Shown in pieces: positions 46,607 to 55,623 of a stretch of DNA of 64,000 nt; positions within the stretch are counted from its first letter, which is position 1; every line of letters begins with the position of its first letter. The position numbers and the translations under genes are program-made. The notes under the pieces are model-generated. The model saw nothing but the letters and a program-made list of their open reading frames with translations, ran no database searches and was not told the DNA's origin. Source of the stretch: Boseongicola sp. (lineage in GTDB: Bacteria > Pseudomonadota > Alphaproteobacteria > Rhodobacterales > Rhodobacteraceae); assembly GCA_028824715.1 (NCBI GenBank), contig JAPPCV010000053.1, positions 21,808-85,807 of the forward strand, in the 5' to 3' direction.

Positions 46607-48178
46607 ATGTCATCACTTACGGGATCACCCGCATTGGCGGCCGTCAGCCGCCGCAGCGTCCTCAAGGGCGCAACGGCGCTTGGCACTGCCGCTCTCGTCA
46701 CGCCCTGGGGCACGCCGCTCAAGGCGCAACCCAAGCACGGCGGCACGCTTCGTGTCGGCATGGCCCATGGCTCGACGACCGACGCGATGGATCCGGGCAG
46801 CTGGGAAGCCGACTTCATGATCTTCCAGGCGCATACCCGGAACAACTACCTTACCGAAATCGCCGCGGACGGCTCTCTCGTGCCTGAACTGGCCGAAAGC
46901 TGGGAAGCCTCGCCGGATGCGAGGGTCTGGACATTCAAGATCCGTGAAGGCGTCGACTATCATTCCGGGCACAGGCTGGTCGCGGAGGACGTGATCGCGT
47001 CGATCGACCATCATCGCGGAGACGACTCGACCTCTGCCGCAAAGCCGATCGTTGCGGACGTCGTGGACATGAAAGCCGACGGCATGAACGTGATCGTCAC
47101 GCTTGCCAACGGCAATGCCGACTTCCCCTTCGTGCTGTCAGACTATCACCTTCCGATCCTTCCGGCGAAGGATGGCATGATCGACCCCGAGACCCGTGAC
47201 GGCTGCGGACCGTTCCGGATCGTCGACCTCGAGTTCGGCGTCGGCGCGCGCTACGAGCGCCACGACGGCTACTGGAAGAGCGGACTGCCCTACATCGACG
47301 CCATCGAGCAGTTCGTCATCCACGACGACGCCGCACGCCAGAACGCCCTGATCTCGGGAGAGGTCAACTATATCGACACAGTGGATCTCAATACCGTGTC
47401 GCTGCTCGGGCGAGCCGCTGGCATCGAGATCCTGTCGGTGACGGGCACCCAGCACTACGGGCTCCCGATGGATACCCGTGCGGCGCCCTTCGACGACGTG
47501 AACGTGAGGCTGGCACTCAAATACGCGATCAACCGCCAGCAGCTTGTGGACACGATCCTGAACGGCTACGGCTCGCTTGGCAACGACCATCCGATCGGCC
47601 CGGGCGCGCGCTTCTTCAACACCGACCTGCCCCAGAAGGAACTCGACCCGGACAAGGCGAAGTTCCACCTCAAGCAGGCTGGCCTCGACAGCCTCAGCGT
47701 CGACATCCACCTCGCCGACGCGGCCTTCGCGGGCGCGATCGATGCAGGCGTCCTGTTCTCCGAATCGGCGGCTTCGGCCGGCATCAATCTCAATGTCGTG
47801 CGCGAGCCGAACGACGGCTACTGGAGCAACGTCTGGATGCAGAAGCCCTTTGTCGGCACGTATTGGGGCGGTCGCCCGACGGAGGACTGGATGTTCGCCA
47901 CGGCCTATGCCGAGGGCGTTCCCTGGAACGAGACCTACTGGAGCCACGACCGCTTCAACGAACTTCTCATCTCGGCACGCTCCGAACTCGACGAGAACCT
48001 GCGTCGCGAGATGTATTTCGAGATGCAGCAGATTGTCTCGGACGAAGGCGGAATCATCATACCGATGTTCGCCGCCTACGTCGGTGCCTACAGCGACACC
48101 CTGGTCAAGCCGGACCAGGTCGCATCGAACTGGCGCAACGACGGCCATAGGATCGGCGAGCGCTGGTGGTTCTCCTGA
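46607..48178 (+). CDS. ABC transporter substrate-binding protein, peptide/opine type (DppA-like)
   Basis: Periplasmic solute-binding protein of 523 residues, SBP family 5. A twin-arginine signal SRRSVLKGATALGTAALVTP spans residues 14-33, ending near LKAQ. The mature part has GGTLRVGMAHGSTTDAMDPG, LVPELAESWEASPDARVWTF and GVDYHSGHRLVAEDVIASID, then DVNVRLALKYAINRQQLVDT. The ATG at 46607 follows TGGAGGA by 6 bases. It opens the transporter segment after the M81 gene (86 bp gap), and a stem-loop separates it from the permeases. Confidence 0.92.
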   Translation: MSSLTGSPALAAVSRRSVLKGATALGTAALVTPWGTPLKAQPKHGGTLRVGMAHGSTTDAMDPGSWEADFMIFQAHTRNNYLTEIAADGSLVPELAESWEASPDARVWTFKIREGVDYHSGHRLVAEDVIASIDHHRGDDSTSAAKPIVADVVDMKADGMNVIVTLANGNADFPFVLSDYHLPILPAKDGMIDPETRDGCGPFRIVDLEFGVGARYERHDGYWKSGLPYIDAIEQFVIHDDAARQNALISGEVNYIDTVDLNTVSLLGRAAGIEILSVTGTQHYGLPMDTRAAPFDDVNVRLALKYAINRQQLVDTILNGYGSLGNDHPIGPGARFFNTDLPQKELDPDKAKFHLKQAGLDSLSVDIHLADAAFAGAIDAGVLFSESAASAGINLNVVREPNDGYWSNVWMQKPFVGTYWGGRPTEDWMFATAYAEGVPWNETYWSHDRFNELLISARSELDENLRREMYFEMQQIVSDEGGIIIPMFAAYVGAYSDTLVKPDQVASNWRNDGHRIGERWWFS

Positions 48179-48190
48179 CCTGACCCGACG

Positions 48191-48232
48191 TGCCCCCGGC
48201 CGGTCTCCACGACCGCGTCGGGGGCATTTTCT
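48191..48232 (+). terminator. Intercistronic stem-loop after the SBP gene
   Basis: TGCCCCCG (48191-48198) pairs with CGGGGGCA (48219-48226), with a further GGTC/GACC inside the loop, followed by TTTTCTT. It lies between the SBP stop and the permease start. It likely gives partial termination or mRNA protection so the binding protein is made in excess. Confidence 0.7.
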
Positions 48233-48275
48233 TGCCGCGGGCATGCGCCGACCGAAGTGACAGCAAGGGAATTCG

Positions 48276-49232
48276 ATGTCTCACATTGCCAACATGATCC
48301 TGAAGCGCATTGCGCTCGGCATCCTGACGCTCTTCGTCGTGTCGCTCATCATCTTCCTTGCCACCGAGCTCCTGCCCGGGAACTTCGCCCAGGAAATCCT
48401 GGGCCAGTCGGCAACCCCTGAAACCGTGGCGGCGCTCAGGCGGCAGCTGGGCCTGGACCAGCCGATGCACGTGCGATACGCAGGCTGGCTCATGGATGTC
48501 CTCCGGGGAGACTTTGGAGAGTCACTTGCCAACGGCATGGCGGTGTCCGACCTCATCGGACGGCGCCTTGGCAACACGCTCTACCTGGCTCTCTATGCCG
48601 CCGCCATCGCCGTCCCCCTCTCGCTGGCGCTTGGCATTCTCGCCGCCTTGTTCAGGAACTCCTTCTTCGACCGCTTCGCGAACGCATCCGCCCTGACCTC
48701 GATCTCGTTCCCGGAGTTCTTCGTGGCCTACATCCTGATCTTTCTTCTCGCGGGCGCCGGGGGCGCCTTCCCGTCAATGGCCAACTTCCGGGGCGATCCG
48801 AGCTTCGGCGAGTACCTGTATCGCGCCTTCCTTCCGGCCTTCACGCTGACCCTCGTCGTGACCGCGCACATGATGCGGATGACGCGTGCGGCGATCATCA
48901 ATCTCCTGGCCTCGCCTTACATCGAAATGGCGCAACTCAAGGGCATGAACCCGATGCGGGTGATCGTGAAGCACGCGCTTCCAAACGCGCTCGCCCCCAT
49001 CATCAACGTGATCGCGCTGAACCTCGCCTACCTGATCACTGGCGTCGTGGTCGTGGAAGTGGTCTTTGTCTATCCCGGCCTGGGCCAGCTGATGGTCGAC
49101 AGCGTTGCGGCACGCGACATGCCGGTCGTGCAGGGAGTCGCCCTGGTCTTCGCGGCAGCCTACGTGTTCCTGAACCTTGCGGCCGACGTGCTTGCGACCC
49201 TGTCGAATCCCCGCCTCGTGCACGGACGATAG
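48276..49232 (+). CDS. ABC transporter permease (DppB-like)
   Basis: Inner-membrane permease, 318 residues, BPD_transp_1 family. It begins MILKRIALGILTLFVVSLII and ends with the EAA loop region NLLASPYIEMAQLKGMNPMR, VIVKHALPNALAPIINVIA. About six membrane helices are visible. It pairs with the DppC-like permease starting 9 bp downstream. Confidence 0.92.
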   Translation: MSHIANMILKRIALGILTLFVVSLIIFLATELLPGNFAQEILGQSATPETVAALRRQLGLDQPMHVRYAGWLMDVLRGDFGESLANGMAVSDLIGRRLGNTLYLALYAAAIAVPLSLALGILAALFRNSFFDRFANASALTSISFPEFFVAYILIFLLAGAGGAFPSMANFRGDPSFGEYLYRAFLPAFTLTLVVTAHMMRMTRAAIINLLASPYIEMAQLKGMNPMRVIVKHALPNALAPIINVIALNLAYLITGVVVVEVVFVYPGLGQLMVDSVAARDMPVVQGVALVFAAAYVFLNLAADVLATLSNPRLVHGR

Positions 49233-49241
49233 GAGGCGGGC

Positions 49242-50165
49242 ATGGGACTCATCACCGGAATGTTCTGGCTCGCCGTCGCCATCGTCCTCGGCCTCGCAGC
49301 CGGCTGGATCTTTCGCGTGGCCGTCGTTGCGGCGAGCCCCAGGCCGATCGCCCGAGAACTGCGCACGGCACCCCTCACGGCAAGCTTCGGCATGCTGGTC
49401 ATCCTGATCTACATCGTTGTCGCCGTCTTTGCGCCCCTTGTCGCGCCCTTTCCGGAAACCGAGGTTGTCGGAACCGAGTACCAGCCCTGGGACGACGTGC
49501 ACGTCCTCGGCACCGACAACCTGGGCCGCGACATGCTGTCGCGGCTCATATTCGCGGCGCGGAACACTGTCGGAATCGCCTTCATCACGACGGCGCTTGC
49601 TTTCATCCTGGGCGTCATGACGGGCCTCCTCGCCGCCTCGGTCGGCGGATGGGTCGACCAGGTGCTGAGCCGCGCGGTCGACGTGTTGATGGCGATCCCC
49701 GCCCTCATATTCGCGCTCCTGCTGCTGACAATCGTCGGCACCTCGATCGTCAACATGATTCTCGTGATCGCGCTGATCGACAGCACGCGCGTGTTCCGGC
49801 TCGCGCGCGCCGTCGCCATGAACATCGTGGTCATGGACTATGTCGAGGCTGCCAGGCTTCGGGGCGAGGGACTCCTGCGCCTCAACATCCGGGAAATCCT
49901 GCCGAACGCCATGGCGCCGCTCGTGGCGGAGTTCGGCCTTCGCTTCTGCTTCGTCTTCCTGATGATTTCCGCGCTCAGCTTCCTGGGCCTCGGAATTCAG
50001 CCGCCCACGGCGGACTGGGGGTCCATGGTGAAGGACAACGCCACGCTCATCTCGTTCGGAGACATCACCCCGCTCCTGCCTGCGGGCGCGATTGCGCTCC
50101 TGACCGTCTGCGTGAACTTCGTCGTGGACTGGCAGCTGCACCGCGCAAGCGGGCTGAAGGAGTAA
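49242..50165 (+). CDS. ABC transporter permease (DppC-like)
   Basis: Second permease, 307 residues, with the OppC-type N-terminal helix, a periplasmic loop containing DDVHVLGTDNLGRDMLSRLI, and the EAA loop DYVEAARLRGEGLLRLNIRE, ILPNAMAPLVAEFGLRFCFV. It forms the channel with the DppB-like subunit. The ATP-binding gene begins 4 bp downstream. Confidence 0.92.
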   Translation: MGLITGMFWLAVAIVLGLAAGWIFRVAVVAASPRPIARELRTAPLTASFGMLVILIYIVVAVFAPLVAPFPETEVVGTEYQPWDDVHVLGTDNLGRDMLSRLIFAARNTVGIAFITTALAFILGVMTGLLAASVGGWVDQVLSRAVDVLMAIPALIFALLLLTIVGTSIVNMILVIALIDSTRVFRLARAVAMNIVVMDYVEAARLRGEGLLRLNIREILPNAMAPLVAEFGLRFCFVFLMISALSFLGLGIQPPTADWGSMVKDNATLISFGDITPLLPAGAIALLTVCVNFVVDWQLHRASGLKE

Positions 50166-50169
50166 CGCC

Positions 50170-51801
50170 ATGCTGGATGCGAACGACATCCTTCTTTCCA
50201 TGAAGGGCCTGCACATCGAGGGCCGCACGGACGAGGAGTGGATCGAGATCGTCAAGGGCGTGGACCTGGAGCTGAGCAAAGGGGAGGTTCTCGGCCTCAT
50301 TGGCGAATCCGGTGCGGGCAAGTCCACGATCGGCCTCGCCGCCATGGGCTTTGCGCGTGACGGATGCCGCATCTCGGGCGGCGAAATCACGTTCGACGGA
50401 ATCAACATGCGCACGGCCAGCGAGGCAACGAAGCGCGGCCTGCGCGGACGCCGCATCGCCTACGTGGCGCAGTCGGCCGCTGCCAGCTTCAATCCTGCAC
50501 ACAAGCTGATCGACCAGTACAGCGAAGGTCCGGTCAAGCACGGCGTCATGAGCCGCGAAGAGGCGGAAAGCGACGCGACGGACCTCTATCGCCGCATGCA
50601 GCTGCCCGACCCGGACAGCATAGGATTCCGGTATCCCCACCAGGTTTCGGGCGGCCAGCTCCAGCGGGCCATGACGGCGATGGCCATGGCCTGCCGTCCG
50701 GACCTGATCATCTTTGACGAGCCGACGACCGCGCTGGACGTCACCACGCAGATCGAGGTTCTTGCGGCCATTCGCGACATCGTCGAGCAGTTCGACACGG
50801 CCGCGCTCTACATCACCCACGATCTCGCGGTCGTCGCCCAGATGGCCGACAGGATCAAGGTCCTGCTGAAGGGCGAGGAGGTCGAGGAGTCTGACACGCG
50901 ATCCATGCTAGCGAGCCCCACCCAGGACTACACCAAGTCCCTTTGGGCCGTTCGAACGCATGCGCGTCCTGAGCAGCCGCCCGTGATCGAGGGCAAGCCC
51001 GTCCTTTCAGTCCGGAACGTGACCGCAGGATATGGCGCCGTCGACGTGCTTAAGGACGTCAGCTTTGACATCCATCCCCGGCGCACCGTGGCCGTCGTTG
51101 GTGAATCCGGCTCCGGAAAGTCCACGACGGCTCGGGTCATCACGGGTCTTCTGCCGCCACGGCGCGGCGAGGTGCTGTTCAATGGCGAAGCGCTTCCGCC
51201 CGACTTCCGCCGACGCACCCGCGACCAATTGAGACAGGCGCAGATGATCTACCAGATGGCAGACACGGCGCTCAATCCGAAACTGAAGATCCGTGAACTC
51301 GTCGGTCGGCCCGCCCAGATGTATCTCGGTCTTCGCGGCAAGGCTCTGGAGGAACGAATCCGGGAACTGCTCTCCCTCATCGAGATGGAGCCGGGCGACT
51401 ACATCGACCGCCTTCCGTCCGAACTCTCCGGCGGACAGAAGCAGCGGATTGGCATCGCGCGCGCACTCGCCGCCGAACCTCAGTTCATCATCTGCGACGA
51501 GGTGACGTCGGCACTTGACCAGCTGGTTGCCGAAGGCATCCTGAAACTGCTCGACCGGCTTCAGGGAGAATTCGACCTGGCGTACATGTTCATCACCCAT
51601 GACCTTGCGACGGTGAAGGCCATCGCGGACGAAGTCGTGGTCATGAAGGACGGGGTGGTGGTCGAAATGGGCCCGAAGTCCGAGATGTTCCAGCCGCCTC
51701 ACGACCCCTACACCGAATTGCTCCTGTCCTCGGTTCCCGAGATGGATCCGGACTGGCTTACCGGACTTCTCGAGGCGCGCGCGACAGCGGCCGACAACTG
51801 A
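50170..51801 (+). CDS. Fused dipeptide-type ABC ATPase (DppD-DppF)
   Basis: A 543-residue protein joining two ABC ATPase domains. The first has Walker A GESGAGKST at 45-53, signature VSGGQLQRAMTAMAMACRPD, and Walker B IIFDEPTTALDVTTQIEV. The second has Walker A GESGSGKST at 311-319, signature LSGGQKQRIGIARALAAEPQ, and Walker B IICDEVTSALDQLVAEG. DppD and DppF are normally separate genes, so this fusion drives the transporter alone. It ends the catabolic block. Confidence 0.92.
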   Translation: MLDANDILLSMKGLHIEGRTDEEWIEIVKGVDLELSKGEVLGLIGESGAGKSTIGLAAMGFARDGCRISGGEITFDGINMRTASEATKRGLRGRRIAYVAQSAAASFNPAHKLIDQYSEGPVKHGVMSREEAESDATDLYRRMQLPDPDSIGFRYPHQVSGGQLQRAMTAMAMACRPDLIIFDEPTTALDVTTQIEVLAAIRDIVEQFDTAALYITHDLAVVAQMADRIKVLLKGEEVEESDTRSMLASPTQDYTKSLWAVRTHARPEQPPVIEGKPVLSVRNVTAGYGAVDVLKDVSFDIHPRRTVAVVGESGSGKSTTARVITGLLPPRRGEVLFNGEALPPDFRRRTRDQLRQAQMIYQMADTALNPKLKIRELVGRPAQMYLGLRGKALEERIRELLSLIEMEPGDYIDRLPSELSGGQKQRIGIARALAAEPQFIICDEVTSALDQLVAEGILKLLDRLQGEFDLAYMFITHDLATVKAIADEVVVMKDGVVVEMGPKSEMFQPPHDPYTELLLSSVPEMDPDWLTGLLEARATAADN

Positions 51802-51809
51802 ACCATACG

Positions 51810-52037
51810 TCACCCCCGTCTTTCCGGGCAGGCGTCACCAAAGGCAGGCAGACGATCACGGACCTTCTTGACTCCTCGTATCCTCGACATTCCGTCAAGC
51901 GGCTGTTCCCGGCGATCGGCAGTGCAGAGCTGATGGCCAATGCGCAGGTTGGCAAGCCCAGATCGGTCTCCGTGGCAAGACGGCGCACGCAGGAATCCGC
52001 CCAGCATTGCCGCGCATGCCGTGAGCCTTCCGAACAT
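51810..52037 (-). pseudogene. Maleylacetoacetate isomerase C-terminal fragment (maiA pseudogene)
   Basis: In the minus frame the residues RLTACAAMLGGFLRAP and GDRSGLANLRIGHQL, then PLDGMSRIRGVKKVRDRLPA align with the C-terminus of the intact maiA at 61238 (GLTAFEAMLGGFEQAP, GDRLGLADLCLVPQL, PLDEMPRIRGVREACDRLPA). The N-terminal glutathione-binding half is missing. The fragment has the same orientation as the intact copy and lies at the left edge of the accessory island. Confidence 0.85.
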
Positions 52038-52389
52038 GGCCCGACCTGTTGAGTGAGGCGCCCTTCCGTAATGGGGCCCCCACCGTCAAGCACAAGATTC
52101 CTGTGCCTGAGCGGCCACGAAGCCCGAACCAAACAGTACTGTCCCGGCGCCGGCGGCAAGGGCACGCGGCGTTCATGCCGGGAGCGGCGTTGGCTTTGTC
52201 CAATCCGGTCCCCGAGTGTCAATCTCAACAGCGTGCTCGAACGCGACAGCGCGGTTCGGCAACGAGGCGCGGCACGACATCATCGGGGACCGCGTCCCGG
52301 CAAGGGGACGTCCGTGGACGGGCTGCCTCAGGGGGCGGTGCCCGCTCCTTTCCTCTTCGTCACGGGCTGCGGATCCGGTGCAGCCATGC
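52038..52389. other. Spacer between the maiA fragment and IS110 transposase, no gene
   Basis: GC-rich sequence without recognisable coding or terminal repeats. The left end of the IS110 element should lie here, but no clear end could be placed. Confidence 0.4.
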
Positions 52390-53453
52390 TCATGCCGGAA
52401 CGGGCGACGTCGCCGACTCCCGGATGAAGCGGAACTCCGTCCCGTCACGCCACATCCGGAGCAGCACCATGGCCATGCGCCGGGCCAGCGCGGTCGTGGC
52501 GCGCTTCCGGCCACGCCTCCCCGCGACGCGCAGCGCCCAGGACTTCAGCCAGTTCATTTTCCTGCTGGCGTGCAGCATCACCGTCGCGGCCTGGAACAGC
52601 GCCGTGCGCAGCGCGACGTCGCCGGTCCTCGTGATCCCGCCGGAGACGTCCCGTTCCCCCGACTGGCTCCGTTTCGGCGTCAGCCCCGCCCAGGCGCCGA
52701 TGTCCCTCGTCCTTCGGAACCGGGTCGGGTCGTCGACCGCAGTGACGAAGGCCATCGCCGTTACCGGGCCCACGCCGGGCATCGTCATCAGCAGACGGCA
52801 GGTGGCGTCCGACCGGGCGAAGCTCCTGACTTTCTTCGTCATCATGGCCAGTTCGTCGCGCATCCGTGCGCGCAGCCGCAGGATCGGCGCGACCGCGTCC
52901 GACAGCATCGCGTTGTCCGCGGTCAGTTCCCGCACCCGCTCCTCCCAGCGGCCCTTCGAGACACGGCCGAGCTTCAGCCCGAAGTTGCGAAGGATGCCGC
53001 GCACGGAGAGCTCAAGCCGCGTGAGGCCTTCCACCAGCGCGCTGCGCGAGGTCAGCAGGGCCCGCTTCTCCTGGGACGCGACCGACCTGGCCCGTGCACC
53101 GGCTGGAACCACCCCATCCGCAGCAATTGCGCGATGCCTTCTTCGTCCCGCCGGTCCGTCTTGACCGGGGCCGCCTTCAGCGAGGCCTTCACGCGCCTCG
53201 TCTCCATGAGCACCGTCTCGAAGCCGGCCTCGCTCAACCCCCTGTGAAGCCACTGCGACAGGGGGCCGGCCTCCAGGCCGACCGCAACGACGCTGCCGGG
53301 CAGCCCGCGAATGTGCTCGACGAGCGATCCGGGATCGGAAGGCACCTTCGCCTCGTTCACGGTCTCTCCATTGACGTTGAGCGCGCAAACCGACGTGCTT
53401 GCCAGCGACACGTCCAGTCCGACAAAGATTTCAATTGTCGTTGTCCTTTCCAT
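52390..53453 (-). pseudogene. IS110-family transposase, frameshifted
   Basis: Two adjacent minus-strand frames together give a complete IS110 transposase. The N-terminal part from the ATG at 53453 carries EIFVGLDVSLASTSVCALNV and VKTDRRDEEGIAQLLRMGWF, the DEDD domain. The C-terminal part has KRALLTSRSALVEGLTRLEL, LLMTMPGVGPVTAMAFVTAV and GAWAGLTPKRSQSGERDVSG, with RTALFQAATVMLHAS near the end. The frame changes around 53090-53110, just after WFQPVH. No terminal inverted repeats are seen, as usual for IS110. Confidence 0.85.
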
Positions 53454-53977
53454 TTCAAAGTGATCGGGAAGCCTTCCTTCCGGAACACCTCCGCCACTCA
53501 CAATAGCACATGTTGTGCGTGCCAGGGGCAACGAACTAGACCGGCCACCTTCCCACTTTCCGACCAAGACCGGCGCCGGTGCGAATCGCCGCCCCATTAC
53601 GGCATCTCAGGAGATTGGCGATCGGCCTCATCCTCGGGCGGGGCAAGCCGGTCGCGCCGACGATCAGGGAGTTGAACCGGAAACCGCGTCTCGTGCTCGA
53701 CTGGCTCAGGCTCAGCCGGAATACGCAGCCACGCGCGAAGCTCGCCGCGTAGCCCAGCAACCGGCCACGCCGGATCAGGTCGAAAGAGCCTGCCTGGCAG
53801 CGCCAGGCGGGCCAATCGGCATGTCCGCAATCATGCGCAGGGCGGGAATCCGGGGGCCAAGTCACGGAATTGCCGCCGAAACTGCCGAATCAGATGCAGG
53901 ATGAATTGCCGGGTCGCCAAACGCCCTCGTCAAGGCTCGCGGAGAAAAAATCAGCCGTGCTCATGTACTCTGTTTCG
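53454..53977. other. 524-bp stretch with no recognisable gene
   Basis: Both strands contain open frames of up to about 110 codons, but none shows a familiar domain or a believable start. It separates the IS110 remnant from the XRE-ImmA/PIN module. Confidence 0.45.
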
Positions 53978-54014
53978 GTTTACAAGTTAGAAAAAAAATG
54001 ATAGAATTGTAAAC
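53978..54014 (+). promoter_or_regulatory. Palindromic promoter of the XRE-ImmA/PIN pair
   Basis: TTTACA (53979-53984) and TAGAAT (54002-54007) are spaced 17 bp as a strong sigma-70 promoter. A perfect 8-bp inverted repeat, GTTTACAA (53978-53985) and TTGTAAAC (54007-54014), covers both elements. GGAGGG at 54020-54025 precedes the ATG. The arrangement fits autorepression by the XRE protein. Confidence 0.75.
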
Positions 54015-54034
54015 TGATAGGAGGGATCAAGCCC

Positions 54035-55108
54035 ATGATCGGTCACAGGCTACGGATCGCTCGTGCCGCTGCCAATCTCTCACTGCGCGATCTGTCGGCG
54101 CAGATCGATGGAATGGTCACGGCTCAAGCGATTGGAAACTACGAACGCAATGAAGACATGCCCCGCTCGGGTGTGCTGCTCGCTCTGGCGGACGCACTGA
54201 ACGTCACGGAAGAGTACTTGCTCAGCGACGACGAACTGGTTCTGGAGGGCGTCGAGTTCCGGAAGAAGCCGAACACGACGGCGCGCGAGGAGGCCGTGAT
54301 CGAGGCGAACTCCATCCACCTTGTGGAACGTTATCTCGCCATCGAGGACTTGCTTCATCTGAAGAGTGTTGACTGGGAGAAGCCGCGAAGCGCGCCGCAC
54401 CCCGTAAGCGAAATTCGCGATGCGGAAGACGCCGCGAGATCGGTGCGCGAGGATTGGGGGTTGGGCAATGATCCGATCCCGCAACTCGCGGAACTGCTCG
54501 AGGAACGCGGAATCAAGGTGCTCTCCCTGGCTCTTCAGAACATCGACGGCCTTGCGGCGAAGGTCCGGCGCAAAGACCACGCGGCCGCCAGGGTTGTCGT
54601 CGTGAAGTGCGACGCCTGGTCAGAGCGTAAGCGGTTCACGCTCGCGCATGAACTTGGACACATGGTGATCGATCCGGCTTCCGAGATGAGCGACGGCGAA
54701 ATCGAAAAGGCAGCGCACAGGTTCGCTGGCGCTTTCCTGATACCGGCCGACTCCCTGCGCGCGGAAATGGGGTCCAGCCGTTCATCGGTTTCAATCGGCG
54801 AGCTCGTTGGATTGAAGGATCGTTTTGGTGTCTCGATCCAGGCGATCGTCTATCGTTGCACGGATCTGGGCATCCTGAGTCAGAGCGCATTCGTGCGTCT
54901 CTTCAAGCTCTTCAACCGGCACGGCTGGCGCAAACCGCCTTATGCTGAACCCGGGGCCATTCCGCCGGAAAGGGAAGAGCCGAGGCGATTTGAGCGCCTG
55001 TGTTACAGGGCCCTTTCCGAGAACTTGATTGGGGAACCGAGAGCCGCGGAACTGCTGGGAATCTCGGTGCGCGAACTTGGTGCCAGACTGGATAGCGCGG
55101 TTCAGTAG
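54035..55108 (+). CDS. XRE-HTH and ImmA/IrrE (COG2856) metallopeptidase fusion
   Basis: A 357-residue regulator-protease. Residues 1-65 form an XRE helix-turn-helix (MIGHRLRIARAAANLSLRDL, then NYERNEDMPRSGVLLALADA). A COG2856 zinc-peptidase domain (about 140-260) carries the HExxH motif HELGH at 205-209 within FTLAHELGHMVIDPASE, and a downstream AAHRFAGAFLIP with the third metal ligand region. Such proteins are found upstream of PIN toxins and in mobile elements, where they may act as antitoxin or repressor that is lost by proteolysis. The promoter palindrome suggests self-regulation. The PIN gene begins 2 bp after the stop. Confidence 0.85.
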   Translation: MIGHRLRIARAAANLSLRDLSAQIDGMVTAQAIGNYERNEDMPRSGVLLALADALNVTEEYLLSDDELVLEGVEFRKKPNTTAREEAVIEANSIHLVERYLAIEDLLHLKSVDWEKPRSAPHPVSEIRDAEDAARSVREDWGLGNDPIPQLAELLEERGIKVLSLALQNIDGLAAKVRRKDHAAARVVVVKCDAWSERKRFTLAHELGHMVIDPASEMSDGEIEKAAHRFAGAFLIPADSLRAEMGSSRSSVSIGELVGLKDRFGVSIQAIVYRCTDLGILSQSAFVRLFKLFNRHGWRKPPYAEPGAIPPEREEPRRFERLCYRALSENLIGEPRAAELLGISVRELGARLDSAVQ

Positions 55109-55110
55109 CG

Positions 55111-55623
55111 GTGGAAGTCCTCGTTTCGGACACGTCGGTGATCATCGATCTCGATCGGGGCGACCTTCTCGATCAATTGTTCGGCCTGCCCTACGAGCTT
55201 TGCGTTCCTGACCTGCTGTACAAGAAAGAGCTCGCAGGCGAACTTGGGGATCGACTTCAGGCGTTAGGTCTCAATGTTGTCGAACTGACTCCAGAGGAAC
55301 TGACGAGAGCTACAACTCTGCGTCGTCAGATCAAGGTGCTTTCGACGCCAGACACATTTGCATTTGCATTTGCATTTGCACTCGCGCAGGCGCGGCGCTG
55401 GACCTTGCTGACCGGGGACCGCGCTCTTCGTGATCTTTGTGTCGAGCAGGGCGTCAAGATGCACGGCGTGCTATGGGTCATTTCTGAACTCAACCGGGTC
55501 GGCGTGACTGATGCCGGGGTTCTTCACGCAGCACTGACCGCCATCCACGCGCATCCGAGATGTCGCCTGCCAACCGTGGAAGTCCGGCGCATTCTCGTTG
55601 CACTCGGCGGCAACAGATCATGA
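55111..55623 (+). CDS. PIN-domain protein paired with XRE-ImmA (putative toxin)
   Basis: A 170-residue PIN-fold protein, probable RNase toxin, with GTG start at 55111. The first catalytic Asp is at residue 7 (VSDTSVIIDL); YKKELAGELG supplies the acidic middle residue; LSTPDTFAFAFAFALAQARR and TLLTGDRALRDLC hold the downstream aspartates. The FAFAFAFALA stretch is longer than the usual FALALA and coincides with four copies of a hexamer. It is tightly coupled to the XRE-ImmA gene upstream, a known type of toxin-antitoxin arrangement. Confidence 0.82.
   Translation: MEVLVSDTSVIIDLDRGDLLDQLFGLPYELCVPDLLYKKELAGELGDRLQALGLNVVELTPEELTRATTLRRQIKVLSTPDTFAFAFAFALAQARRWTLLTGDRALRDLCVEQGVKMHGVLWVISELNRVGVTDAGVLHAALTAIHAHPRCRLPTVEVRRILVALGGNRS
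55355..55380 (+). repeat. CATTTG hexamer repeat in the PIN gene
   Basis: Four tandem CATTTG units (55355-55378) plus CA, encoding the Phe-Ala repeat. Unit gain or loss keeps the frame and would lengthen or shorten this helix. Confidence 0.75.

Noticed and set aside
48774..50456. Antisense frame of about 560 codons over the permease genes
   Set aside because: Shadow of hydrophobic membrane-protein codons.
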